Shown here one piece after another: positions 16,685 through 24,812 of a stretch of DNA of 40,617 nucleotides. The DNA lies in NCBI RefSeq assembly GCF_041224595.1, contig NZ_JBGFGN010000078.1:1-40617 (forward strand). Direction: 5' to 3'. The DNA comes from Donghicola sp041224595 (GTDB lineage: Bacteria; Pseudomonadota; Alphaproteobacteria; Rhodobacterales; Rhodobacteraceae). The notes under the pieces were generated by a model, which did not search any database, had not been told where the DNA came from, and saw only the letters and a program-made list of their open reading frames with translations. Every line of letters begins with the position of its first letter. Position 1 is the stretch's first letter. Made by a program: the position numbers and the translations under genes.

Positions 16685-16704
16685 ATGTTAACTCAGCATA
16701 ACAT
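16685..16704. promoter_or_regulatory. HipB operator candidate O2
   Basis: ATGTTAACTCAGCATAACAT: the same ATGTT-N10-AACAT dyad as O1. Read on the other strand it matches O1 at 16 of 20 positions, including the central CTGAG. The two centres are 79 bp apart, allowing looping. Confidence 0.65.
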
Positions 16705-16808
16705 TGGGGGCATTAAGGTTACCATTACGCAACACAATCCGGTTACCTAACCGCACTCATCCAACGCGTCTGCTCGAACGAAACGATTGCGTTCCCTTCC
16801 CTCGAAAG

Positions 16809-17672
16809 TCACGCCTGCAGCCCCGCAGCGCGCACCTGTTCGGGCGTCACCAGCTTCGACGCGATCAAGTCCTCAAGCTGCCGGTTTGTGATGTGGCGGC
16901 ATAGAGGATGGCGCTCGTGGATCCACTCGGCGAGGCTGGCGCGACCTTTGGCTTCGGCCTCTCGCGCCTTCTCGCGGTCGGCCTGCACCTGGGCAAGCCC
17001 CTTCTCCCACCTGCGCATCTTGAACCAATTGTCCGAGAAACAGACCTTGCTGCGCGTGTAGCCCTCGCTTTCCTTCGCATAGGCTTTGACCGCCTGCAGC
17101 AGGTCATCGGGCTCCACCCCGGCCTTCACGGCCCCTGAGATCAAACGCAGACTGGTCCGCCGGTCTCGGATCCTGTCTTCAGGGTAGGCCGCCAAGATCT
17201 TCTCAGTTTCAAGATCTTCAACCTCCTCCGCCGCCTCGCGCCTGCGCGTAGGTGGTTTATGGATGGTTTTAGGATGGTTTGGGGTCCACCGTGAACCCCG
17301 TACCCCGTTCACCGTGGACCCCGTACCGGGTTCATGCTGGACGGGGTTCACAGTGACCCCCGTCTCAATATCGGGCTCGGCCGTGGGTTCGAGCGCGGCC
17401 ACGCGCTCCAGAACGATGCGGTAAATGACGGTGTAGCCGTTCTTGCACCGCCTCCGCCCCGTCTCGATCAGAATGCCTTCGCGCAGGAAGTCGATGATGG
17501 TGCGCTTGACCGTGCTCTCGCTGAGCTCTGTGTGGCGCTGAATCGTCCCTTTCGAACACCAGATACCAGAGCCGTCGTCGCTCGCCTTATCAGCCAGGAA
17601 CATGATGATCTGCTTGCGCGCGGCGCTGCCAAAGCGGCGCTCGGCGCATTCGTTCGAGATACGCCAGCTCAT
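16809..17672 (-). CDS. Winged-helix protein, possible plasmid/phage replication protein
   Basis: The 287-residue protein has an N-terminal winged-helix domain (about 1-90; SAARKQIIMFLADKASDDG, CSKGTIQRHTELSESTVKRT). A variable Pro/Thr/Asn-rich linker (about 100-140) follows, then a helical C-terminal part (ERHPLCRHITNRQLEDLIAS). This layout is common for phage- and plasmid-borne replication-associated proteins of Alphaproteobacteria, but I cannot name the gene and do not claim initiation activity. The linker is encoded by a striking repeat block (17281-17365) that could be an iteron array or origin. ATG at 17672 gives the usual family beginning. It stands between hipBA and the tRNA-Cys fragment, a typical place for an end-of-element gene. 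Confidence 0.65.
   Translation of the reverse strand: MSWRISNECAERRFGSAARKQIIMFLADKASDDGSGIWCSKGTIQRHTELSESTVKRTIIDFLREGILIETGRRRCKNGYTVIYRIVLERVAALEPTAEPDIETGVTVNPVQHEPGTGSTVNGVRGSRWTPNHPKTIHKPPTRRREAAEEVEDLETEKILAAYPEDRIRDRRTSLRLISGAVKAGVEPDDLLQAVKAYAKESEGYTRSKVCFSDNWFKMRRWEKGLAQVQADREKAREAEAKGRASLAEWIHERHPLCRHITNRQLEDLIASKLVTPEQVRAAGLQA
17281..17365. repeat. Inverted and direct repeats inside the winged-helix gene
   Basis: GGGGTCCACCGTGAAC (17281-17296) pairs with GTTCACCGTGGACCCC (17307-17322) at 15 of 16 positions around a 10-bp loop. Further GTACC, GGGTTCA and GGGGTTCAC units continue to about 17365. It encodes a protein linker, so repeat structure rather than protein function may be under selection. 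Confidence 0.55.
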
Positions 17673-17908
17673 GATCTCACTGCCAATTGGGTTGAGGTCA
17701 AACCGGAAATGCCGTAGGTGTTGGGACGGAAATATTCTTCTATGCCGTTGAGGTGGGTGGCCGCCCCCTCAGCGGTTTTTCTTTGCCCTTTCGCCAGAGC
17801 GGGAGACTGTGAAAAACCGTTTACTTGGGCCTTGTAACCTATTGAAAAGTGACCCTGAACGAAACAAGTCCGTTTACAATTTTTCCCTTTTAAATCAACG
17901 GAATTTTC

Positions 17909-17956
17909 CGGATTGCAAATCCGTGTACACCGGTTCGATTCCGGTACTCGCCTCCA
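17909..17956 (+). other. tRNA-Cys(GCA) 3' fragment, probable attachment site
   Basis: From the anticodon stem onward this is the 3' half of a tRNA: CGGATTGCAAATCCG (loop TTGCAAA, anticodon GCA), variable loop, T arm CCGGTTCGATTCCGG, acceptor CTCGCC, T and CCA. The 5' half is absent; upstream bases do not form a D arm. Truncation in the anticodon stem-loop is the usual crossover point of tRNA-targeting integrases, so this is likely an attR-type scar. Confidence 0.75.
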
Positions 17957-17960
17957 TTTA
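17956..17960. repeat. Target-site duplication, left copy (ATTTA)
   Basis: ATTTA directly abuts the left inverted repeat of the Tn3-family transposon and is repeated at 34327-34331. Its first A is the last A of the tRNA fragment's CCA. Confidence 0.8.
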
Positions 17961-18004
17961 GGCCCAACCGCCCCGAACGTGCACAGATCGGGGTTATGAG
18001 GAAC
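17961..18004 (+). repeat. Tn3-family left inverted repeat
   Basis: 44 bp beginning GGCCCAACCG and containing CGAACGTGCACAGAT and GGGGTTATGAGGAAC. It differs from the right repeat at positions 6, 12 and 29 only. Confidence 0.88.
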
Positions 18005-18082
18005 AATAGTGGAACAAGAGGGCGCTTGACGGTTTTCTGATTTCTCTGGAGGTTCACCCTGTCGGTCAAGGGGAGCATTTGG

Positions 18083-20965
18083 ATGGAAAGTGACGAGCTG
18101 AAGGTGTGGAGCCTGTCGTTTGGCGAGTTGGATTTTGTTCAGGGGTACCGGCGTGCGATGCGCGCGGGGTTGGCACTTCAGTTGGTTCAGTTTCGCAGTC
18201 ACGGGTATTTCCCGGGGTCTTTGGATGAAATTGCCGCCGACTGCATCCATTTTGTCGAGGAGCAGTTGGGCAGCAATGTTCATCTATACGATCTGCAATC
18301 TGATGCCGCCCGCCGTCACCGCCATGATATCTTGCGCCATCTGGGGTTTCGACGGGCGAATGAGAGAGATCGTGCGAAGCTGCATTCTGTCCTTGTTCAT
18401 GCGAGTTCCACAACAGGCCCAGCCATTGGACCTCTCATTGATTTAGGTTTCCGATGGGCGTTGAAGGAAGCGATATTCGTACCCTCGCGGAAAATCATGG
18501 AGCGCTCGGCCCGATCTGCGCTGCATGCATTCCAGGAAAATCTTCTGACAGAGTATACGGGCCAGGTTTCGCAGAAAGCGATAGTGGCATTGGAAGAATG
18601 CCTTGCCGAACCACGAGGAGCGCATGGTTTTCTGCGGCTGAAAGATGATGTTGGTGCTGCAACGCTGGATAATGTTCTGGAGGCCGCAGACCGGCTGGCC
18701 TTCATAGAGGGCCTTGATCTTCCATTTGGTATATCGGATGCCGCCGATCCATCTTGGCTCAGGCACTTTGCGCGCCGCGTCGAAGGCGAAACGGCCTATG
18801 AAATGCGCCGTCATGCCCAGGAGAAACGGATTGGGCTGCTGGCCCTATATATAATGTCTCGCAAATCGCAGCTGATTGATGGGCTGGTGGACCTGTTGAT
18901 TGATGTGGTTCACCGGATCGGCACGAAATCCCGGCGCAAGGTGATCGGTAGAATTGCTGCCGACATCGAGAAGGTTCACGGCAAGGAGCGATTGCTGGTC
19001 GATATCGCCACGGCTGCGATGATGACCCCGAATGGCAGGGTTTCGGATGTGATCTTTCCTATTGCATGTGCTGCGAAACTGAAAGCGATTATCGACGAAC
19101 ATCGCGCAAAGGGCCCGCTGGATACGCGGATCCAGATGGTGATGCGGGGGTCCTGGGCCAGCCATTACCGCCGAATGTTGCCGTCGCTGCTATCTGTCCT
19201 GAAGTTCCGTTCGAACAACGAAAGCTGGCGCCCAATCCTCGATGCTCTGTCTTTGATCGCTCGCCTGAACGAGGAAGGGCGACGCGTCGCTCCGGTATCA
19301 TTGGCTCCCGACGGATCCATCCCGCGAAAATGGCGTGACACCGTTTTTGATCATCGGGGTCGGCTGAACGTCATTTCCTATGAACTCTGTGTCCTAACGC
19401 AGTTACGAGATCGTATCCGGGCCAAGGAAATCTGGGTCGAAGGCGCGGACCGCTACCGCAATCCGGATAACGACTTGCCAAAGGATTTCTCAGAAATGCG
19501 CGCAGCATACTACGCCGGGCTGAAACTCACTCAGGATGCGCGGGAGTTTTCCAGCTCAGTCCGTGAGCAATTGGAATTCGAGCTGCGTGAACTGAATGAG
19601 ACTTTACCGTCCAATGATCTGGTCCGGATTCGATGGTCTGGCGAAAACCGGATTCACATCACGCCTTTTGCGCCAGCCCCCGAACCGCGCGGTCTCCTTT
19701 CATTGAAGGCAGAAATCGGTAGACGGTGGCCGATGACAGGCCTGCTCGATGCGCTGAAGGAAACCGCGCTGGATACTGGGTTTCTGGATGTTTTTGAAAC
19801 CTCAGCGAGTCGAGAGGCGCTTGATCGCAAAGTCAGAGACCAGCGCTTGCTTCTGTGCCTTTACGGTCTGGGCACCAATGCCGGTTTGAAGCGGGTGGCC
19901 GCTGGGGTACCCGGGACCAGCTATGATGAACTGCTGCACATTCGCCGCCGGTATATCGATCCGGCCTCACTTCGGGCTGCGGCGGCCAAGGTTGCGGATG
20001 CCACTTTAGCGGTTCGGAATCCGGCCGTATGGGGTGATGCAGGAACAGCCTGCGCGGCAGATTCCACCAAATTCGGGGCCTGGGACCGAAACCTGATGAC
20101 GGAATGGCACGCCCGTTATGGTGGGCGGGGCGTCATGATCTATTGGCATGTCGAGCGTCAGGCGACCTGCATCTATTCCCAGCTGAAACGCTGCTCATCT
20201 TCCGAAGTGGCAGTCATGATCGAAGGGGTTTTGCGCCATTGCACCGACATGGAAATCCAGCGCCAGTATGTTGATAGCCACGGCCAGAGTGCTATTGGTT
20301 TCGCCTTCTGTCACCTTCTAGGCTTCGAACTGGCCCCACGCTTGAAGGCCATTGCGCGACAGAAGCTGGCCTTGCCAAGCGCCGACATGCGAGGACAACT
20401 GCCAAATCTCATGCCCATCCTGTCTGGTACCATCGAATGGGCAGAGATCGAAAGACAATACGATGAAATGGTCAAATACGCCTCAGCCATGCAGCACGGC
20501 ACGGCTGATCCGGAAGCCATTCTGCGTCGTTTTGCACGGGCCGATGTGATGCACCCGACTTATAAAGCGCTCGCTGAGTTGGGGAGGGCGATCAAGACCA
20601 TCTTTCTGTGTCGTTATCTTCGATCCGAAGACTTCCGCCGTGAGATTCATGAAGGATTAAATGTGGTCGAGAACTGGAACAGCGCTAATGGGTTCGTGTT
20701 CTTCGGCAAGGGCGGTGAGATTTCCAGTAACCGGATTGCTGATCAAGAAATCTCGGCTCATGCATTGCACCTGCTTCAAGCTTCACTGGTCTATGTAAAC
20801 ACCCGCATGATGCAATCGGTCCTGGCGGAACCGATTTGGGCCACCCGGCTGACGGATCGGGATTACAACGGACTTTCTCCGCTGATCTATGCTCATATCA
20901 ATCCCTATGGCCGGTTTGATGTTGATCTGGGAAAGCGGATCGACTTTGGGACAATGGCAGCGTGA
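18083..20965 (+). CDS. tnpA: Tn3-family transposase TnpA
   Basis: The large (960-residue) transposase carries out replicative transposition by forming cointegrates. An N-terminal DUF4158-type DNA-binding region (about 1-165) is followed by a long helical part and the Tn3 DDE domain (about 560-950). The catalytic acids are Asp660 (AADSTKFGAWDRN), Asp731 (YVDSHGQSAIGF) and Glu879 (GKGGEISSNR). The C-terminal LSPLIYAHINPYGRFDVDL is typical of the family. ATG at 18083 has an AGGGGAG ribosome site and lies 78 bp from the left inverted repeat, so it is read inward. It is uninterrupted and of normal length. The resolvase gene follows in the same direction after a 130-bp gap that looks like res. Confidence 0.95.
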   Translation: MESDELKVWSLSFGELDFVQGYRRAMRAGLALQLVQFRSHGYFPGSLDEIAADCIHFVEEQLGSNVHLYDLQSDAARRHRHDILRHLGFRRANERDRAKLHSVLVHASSTTGPAIGPLIDLGFRWALKEAIFVPSRKIMERSARSALHAFQENLLTEYTGQVSQKAIVALEECLAEPRGAHGFLRLKDDVGAATLDNVLEAADRLAFIEGLDLPFGISDAADPSWLRHFARRVEGETAYEMRRHAQEKRIGLLALYIMSRKSQLIDGLVDLLIDVVHRIGTKSRRKVIGRIAADIEKVHGKERLLVDIATAAMMTPNGRVSDVIFPIACAAKLKAIIDEHRAKGPLDTRIQMVMRGSWASHYRRMLPSLLSVLKFRSNNESWRPILDALSLIARLNEEGRRVAPVSLAPDGSIPRKWRDTVFDHRGRLNVISYELCVLTQLRDRIRAKEIWVEGADRYRNPDNDLPKDFSEMRAAYYAGLKLTQDAREFSSSVREQLEFELRELNETLPSNDLVRIRWSGENRIHITPFAPAPEPRGLLSLKAEIGRRWPMTGLLDALKETALDTGFLDVFETSASREALDRKVRDQRLLLCLYGLGTNAGLKRVAAGVPGTSYDELLHIRRRYIDPASLRAAAAKVADATLAVRNPAVWGDAGTACAADSTKFGAWDRNLMTEWHARYGGRGVMIYWHVERQATCIYSQLKRCSSSEVAVMIEGVLRHCTDMEIQRQYVDSHGQSAIGFAFCHLLGFELAPRLKAIARQKLALPSADMRGQLPNLMPILSGTIEWAEIERQYDEMVKYASAMQHGTADPEAILRRFARADVMHPTYKALAELGRAIKTIFLCRYLRSEDFRREIHEGLNVVENWNSANGFVFFGKGGEISSNRIADQEISAHALHLLQASLVYVNTRMMQSVLAEPIWATRLTDRDYNGLSPLIYAHINPYGRFDVDLGKRIDFGTMAA

Positions 20966-20989
20966 TCCGCGCGTCACAAAAGGGTGCAC

Positions 20990-21090
20990 CCACAGGAGAC
21001 ATATAGATGTGACAGCGTAAAATGTCTCAAATGAGTGGTAAGATGTCTATTGTTACAGTATCAGAGTCCAAACCACCCTAATGTGACAGA
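20990..21090. promoter_or_regulatory. Candidate res site between tnpA and tnpR
   Basis: The 130-bp gap contains paired motifs: GAGACAT (20996-21002) and ATGTCTC (21022-21028) as an inverted repeat, TGTGACAG twice (21009 and 21083), and TGTTACAG (21050). Clustered dyads upstream of a serine resolvase are expected to be the cointegrate resolution site. Subsite limits are uncertain. Confidence 0.5.
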
Positions 21091-21095
21091 TTGCC

Positions 21096-21647
21096 ATGCC
21101 AAAGATCGGATACGCCCGCGTCAGCTCCTCAAGCCAGGACCTTGATATCCAGAAAGCCAAACTGAAGGCGGCGGGCTGTGAGGTCATCCGCGCGGAGACG
21201 GTTTCCGGTGCATCTCGCGATGATCGTTCCGAGCTGGCAACGGTGATGGAATTCTTGCGGGAAGGCGACGAGTTGGTCGTTCACCGCCTCGACCGTCTCG
21301 GTCGCTCCACCCGAGATGTACTGAACCTGGTCCACGAGCTGGATGCCAAAAGCGCATCTTTGCGGGTGCTTGAACCGGAAGTCACCACCGCCGGGGACAT
21401 GGGCCGCATGGTCATCACAGTTCTTGGGATGGTGGCTGACATGGAACTCAAGTTCATTCGTGACCGGCAGCGTGCAGGAATCGAAGCGGCCAAGGGCAAG
21501 GGCCTTTACAAGGGGAGGCAGAAATCCGTTGATGACGATGAAATCCGACGCTTGGCGCGCGAGGGTACTCCCAAAGCCCAGATCGCCCGTGATCTAGGGG
21601 TTTCAAGGATGACGGTCTATCGGGCGCTCGCTGATGCCGAAACCTGA
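21096..21647 (+). CDS. tnpR: Serine resolvase TnpR
   Basis: This serine recombinase of the resolvase/invertase family would resolve the cointegrates made by TnpA. The 183-residue protein has the catalytic Ser in YARVSSSSQDLD (about residue 10), the conserved VVHRLDRLGRSTRD segment, the long E helix with MELKFIRDRQRAGIEAAKG, and a C-terminal HTH (TPKAQIARDLGVSRMTVYRAL). Length is normal. It follows tnpA in the same orientation; the res-like motifs lie in its leader, so it should also control its own expression. ATG at 21096 lacks a strong ribosome site. Confidence 0.93.
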   Translation: MPKIGYARVSSSSQDLDIQKAKLKAAGCEVIRAETVSGASRDDRSELATVMEFLREGDELVVHRLDRLGRSTRDVLNLVHELDAKSASLRVLEPEVTTAGDMGRMVITVLGMVADMELKFIRDRQRAGIEAAKGKGLYKGRQKSVDDDEIRRLAREGTPKAQIARDLGVSRMTVYRALADAET

Positions 21648-21684
21648 AGCCGCCGTTCGTTCTGGGCGCGGCGGATTCAACAAA

Positions 21685-21728
21685 CGAGCCCATACCAGAC
21701 CTATGGACATCTTGCTGCATGCGCTCGC
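21685..21728 (+). repeat. 44-bp perfect direct repeat, left copy
   Basis: Begins CGAGCCCATACCAGACC and ends CATGCGCTCGC. It is identical over all 44 bases to 23289-23332. The two copies bracket a 1.6-kb segment with a putative lipoprotein and a short tyrosine recombinase. The first and last bases (CGAGC / GCTCG) are mutually complementary. Confidence 0.8.
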
Positions 21729-21899
21729 AGCACCAAATTTTCTGCGCAAGCGTAACTTTCCACGATGCGGTGCAGCGTCGTTTCCGGCCATTCGTCCTAA
21801 GCGCGGCAATTATAAAACAGCAGATTCACAGGTTGCGGACTTTCCTGACCTTGGTTGATTTTTGGCAAACGGCTGCTCTTACTCAGGAAGCCGCAATAT

Positions 21900-22340
21900 T
21901 CAGGTTTCGGGAACACAGAAGTCGACGAGGTATAACGCACCTTGATCCGTGTAAATGTTAACAGCGCCACTTCCTCGAACAGTAAAGCTCTCCTTGGCGC
22001 AAAACGTAACCGCTGCCCTCGCAAAAGCATTAATTTGTTCGGGGTTTGTGTTAGTCACATCAGAGGCGGTCAGAAGGTCTATGCCTGTCCCGGATATCAT
22101 AACAGCAGGCTCTATACTGTTTTCATAAATCAGCCCGACAGGACCACCATAAATAATGGGGCTGCCGTTACGCTCAAATCCCCAAACGACGCCCGAGACG
22201 CGTACGGCAGTGTATTGAAATGTATAGATTTCAGTTGGGCGATCAGGAAAGGGTGCGATGTTTTGCAGAGGGCCGACCGTGTCGCATCCGACAATAGTCA
22301 TTAGAAGTATGTATTTGAAATTTTTGAATAACTTCAGCAT
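21900..22340 (-). CDS. Putative small lipoprotein, unknown function
   Basis: The 146-residue product starts MLKLFKNFKYILLMTIVGCDTVG: two or three lysines, a hydrophobic stretch and a lipobox-like IVGC with Cys at about 19, as in exported lipoproteins. The mature part shows no family that I recognise; YENSIEPAVMISGTGIDLLTASD and a final Cys near the C terminus (VDFCVPET) are its visible features. Base composition is richer in A+T than that of neighbouring genes, suggesting separate acquisition. ATG at 22340 has a weak ribosome site. It is enclosed, with the recombinase at 22580-23212, between the 44-bp direct repeats and is read divergently from it. Confidence 0.6.
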   Translation of the reverse strand: MLKLFKNFKYILLMTIVGCDTVGPLQNIAPFPDRPTEIYTFQYTAVRVSGVVWGFERNGSPIIYGGPVGLIYENSIEPAVMISGTGIDLLTASDVTNTNPEQINAFARAAVTFCAKESFTVRGSGAVNIYTDQGALYLVDFCVPET

Positions 22341-22579
22341 CCGTAGCAGGTCCCTTAAACGTTCTTAACTTTTGCTCGCGACAGGCGGATCAATCTGTCT
22401 ATAGCAGACATTAATGCAGTGCGCAGTATCGGTTTGATTGGGCTCTGAGCAGCCTAATGCGCTCGCAGAGATGGCCTGTATTAGTTCCTTCTGACACCGG
22501 TCATTCAATCCGATGCTATGTTTTTGGCGTCAGCGCGGTGCTGACGTCTGGGTTTGGAGGGAGGATTGGAGGGCATGTT

Positions 22580-23212
22580 ATGCCAAGAGTCCAACTTCCT
22601 GCAGTCACCCCTAAGCGCAAAGCCTGGAACAAAGGGCGGATCATCGGACAGAAACGACCGCTGCTTCCCAAACAGGTCTGGGCGATCCGCGCACGCCTTG
22701 AACTTGCTAGCTATCCCCGCGATCTTGCGCTGTTCAACGTTGCGATTGATAGCAAACTTCGCGGTTGTGATCTGGTCAAACTCATCGTCACGGACCTAGT
22801 GAAAGAAGATCGCGTTCGCGAACGGGTATCGGTGATCCAAAGCAAAACCAAAAAGCCGGTGCAGTTCGAACTGACTGAAAACACGCGCGATTCAGTCTTG
22901 GCATGGGTTAAATCGCCGGAGATGTTTGCTGGCCGGTTCATGTTTCCAAGCCGTTTCCACGATCGACCACACATCTCAACTCGGCAATACGGTCGGCTCG
23001 TCCGTGATTGGGTGACATCGATTGGGTTGGAGCCGAGCGCCTATGGCACTCATTCACTCCGCCGGACCAAGGCTTCGGAAATCTACCGCAAAACGGGCAA
23101 CCTTCGCGCTGTGCAGCTTTTGCTTGGCCATACGAAGGTCGATAGCACAGTTCGTTACCTTGGTGTTGAACTGGAAGATGCGCTGAGCATCGCTGAGCGG
23201 ATCGACATCTGA
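22580..23212 (+). CDS. Short tyrosine recombinase lacking a core-binding domain
   Basis: The 210-residue protein consists almost only of a catalytic tyrosine recombinase domain. Visible catalytic residues are Arg in SKLRGCDLVKL, GTHSLRRTKAS, the His in LLLGHTKVDSTV and the Tyr in VRYLGVELEDAL. Such short integrase-like proteins are widespread in mobile DNA of Proteobacteria, sometimes with uncertain activity. ATG at 22580 follows GGAGG and is preferred to an upstream start at 22457. A strong terminator hairpin lies directly after the stop (23219-23249). The flanking 44-bp direct repeats are obvious candidates for its recombination sites. Confidence 0.85.
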   Translation: MPRVQLPAVTPKRKAWNKGRIIGQKRPLLPKQVWAIRARLELASYPRDLALFNVAIDSKLRGCDLVKLIVTDLVKEDRVRERVSVIQSKTKKPVQFELTENTRDSVLAWVKSPEMFAGRFMFPSRFHDRPHISTRQYGRLVRDWVTSIGLEPSAYGTHSLRRTKASEIYRKTGNLRAVQLLLGHTKVDSTVRYLGVELEDALSIAERIDI

Positions 23213-23218
23213 CCCATG

Positions 23219-23249
23219 TTGGCGGACGGCACTCGCCGTTCGCCAATTT
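23219..23249 (+). terminator. Rho-independent terminator after the short recombinase
   Basis: TTGGCGGACGGC and GCCGTTCGCCAA form a 12-bp stem (one G-T pair) with loop ACTC, followed by TTTA. Confidence 0.7.
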
Positions 23250-23678
23250 AGAACAGACCTACGACCTCGCAGCAGCGAAAGCTGACAGCGAGCCCATACC
23301 AGACCTATGGACATCTTGCTGCATGCGCTCGCGGCAGGAAAGGTTCCGCACGTGCAAAAATTTCTCTGCTGCGAAGCGGCGGGGGACACCGGTTGTTCGT
23401 GCTTGGCGAAGTGAATATCAAACGACCAAGTTCAAGTCGCGAACCAATCTGCCGTTCGTCGTGCCTGCTTGGTCATCGCTGCAGCGGCTGAAGTACTTAG
23501 AAGTAGGGCGGACAACCGAAACTCTTTGCGAAAACAGCCTACAATACCGAATTAGTTGTAAGCAGACGGAGTGGATATCCTGATACAAAAATAGGCGGCA
23601 CTATATGGTCTCGTCGCGTGCCTGCAGTCGTTGCGCGCCCGAAGCAGGCAATGGAGATCAAGACGAAAGGGTGAGGTC
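23250..23678. other. Intergenic region with the right direct repeat
   Basis: It contains the 44-bp repeat (23289-23332) and otherwise no gene that I can recognise. A GCCTGC / GCAGGC inverted pair with an 18-nt loop (23620-23649) stands just beyond the end of the fba gene and could be a weak terminator of the catabolic operon. Confidence 0.4.
23289..23332 (+). repeat. 44-bp perfect direct repeat, right copy
   Basis: Identical to 21685-21728. Flanking bases differ on both sides, so the repeat limits are sharp. Confidence 0.8.
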
Positions 23679-24746
23679 TCAGCGTCCTAAAGAGGGTTTC
23701 ATGCTTCCGGATTGGTATCGTTGGGCCATGTCCGAGAGCGGAATGGACGAGATTTTTGACGCCATTCCGGCGCAGCCAAACCGTTCAAACCGGTCGAAAC
23801 AGACCGCCGACATGGCTTCCACGCCCGGCGCCAGATATTTCCGGGGATCGAATTGCCCCTTGTCCTCGGCAAACACCTTACGGATCGCGCCGGTGAGGGC
23901 CATGCGCAGGTCGGTGTCGATGTTCACCTTGCGCACCCCATGCTTGATGCCCAGTTCTATCTCTTCCAAGGGCACGCCCCAGGTTGGGGCGATTTCACCC
24001 CCATGTTCGTTGATGATGTCCTGCAGTTCTTGCGGAACAGAGGAGGAGCCGTGCATTACAAGGTGCGTGTCCGGCAGTTTGGCGTGGATCGACTTGAGCG
24101 CGTCCATGGCGAGGATATCGCCATCCGGTTTGCGGGTGAACTTGTAGGCCCCGTGGCTGGTCCCGATGGCGACGGCGAGGGCGTCGACCTCGGTGCGCCG
24201 CACAAATTCTACAGCTTCATCTGCATCCGTCACGAGCTGGTCCCGACTCAATTCTCCATCGAATCCATGACCGTCTTCCGCCTCACCCTTGCCGGTTTCC
24301 AGAGAGCCTAGATGCCCGATCTCGCCCTCTACTGAAGCACCGACAAGGTGGGCCATTTCGCTGACCTTTGCTGTCACGTTTACGTTGTATTCGAAGTCCG
24401 AAGGCGTGGTGCCATCATCGGTCAAAGACCCGTCCATCATGACCGAGGAAAAGCCGTTCACAAGTGCCGAAAGGCAAGTTTGCGGAGAATTTCCATGGTC
24501 CTGGTGCATGCAAATCGGCAAATGCGGATACATCTCAATCGCAGCACGAATAAGGTGTGCGAGAACGATGTCGTTGGCGAATGCCCGCGCCCCACGGCTG
24601 GCCTGCATAATGACCGGGCTGTTCGCTTTGTCGGCCGCTTTCATGATGGCCAGCATCTGTTCCATATTATTGACGTTAAATGCCGGGAGGCCGTAGTCAT
24701 GCTCGGCGGCGTGATCAAGAAGTTGGCGAAGGGAAATCAGGGGCAT
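23679..24746 (-). CDS. fba: Class II fructose-bisphosphate aldolase
   Basis: This zinc-dependent aldolase joins dihydroxyacetone phosphate and glyceraldehyde 3-phosphate to fructose 1,6-bisphosphate and also runs in reverse. The 355-residue product has the family's metal and substrate motifs: CMHQDHGNSP (about 80-89), EGEIGHLGSLE, ALAVAIGTSHGAYKF, VMHGSSSVPQELQ and KVNIDTDLRMALTGAIRK. Length fits the CbbA/FbaA-type subgroup used in Calvin-cycle and gluconeogenic operons. ATG at 24746 with GGAGCG upstream is preferred to an earlier start at 24770. It is the last gene of the operon, 66 bp after fbp. Here it would remove the dihydroxyacetone phosphate made by OtnC toward hexose phosphate. Confidence 0.93.
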   Translation of the reverse strand: MPLISLRQLLDHAAEHDYGLPAFNVNNMEQMLAIMKAADKANSPVIMQASRGARAFANDIVLAHLIRAAIEMYPHLPICMHQDHGNSPQTCLSALVNGFSSVMMDGSLTDDGTTPSDFEYNVNVTAKVSEMAHLVGASVEGEIGHLGSLETGKGEAEDGHGFDGELSRDQLVTDADEAVEFVRRTEVDALAVAIGTSHGAYKFTRKPDGDILAMDALKSIHAKLPDTHLVMHGSSSVPQELQDIINEHGGEIAPTWGVPLEEIELGIKHGVRKVNIDTDLRMALTGAIRKVFAEDKGQFDPRKYLAPGVEAMSAVCFDRFERFGCAGMASKISSIPLSDMAQRYQSGSMKPSLGR

Positions 24747-24812
24747 TTCAAGCGCTCCATTGCGGCGCAACGCGCCAGAAAAATTGAAGAAAGCGGCTCA
24801 AGGGGGCTGTGG

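Noticed and set aside
17761..17780. Small CCGC / GCGG hairpin with T run as terminator
   Set aside because: The stem is only 4 bp and no gene reads into it on the plus strand.
17991..18004. GGGGTTATG as the outer end of the Tn3-family element, as in many family members
   Set aside because: The similarity of the two ends continues 29 bp outward to GGCCC, and the 5-bp duplication ATTTA fits only the outer boundary.
23339..23358. Possible third copy of the parS-like palindrome (GCACGTGCAAAA)
   Set aside because: Only one half matches and the central bases differ, so it is not the same site.
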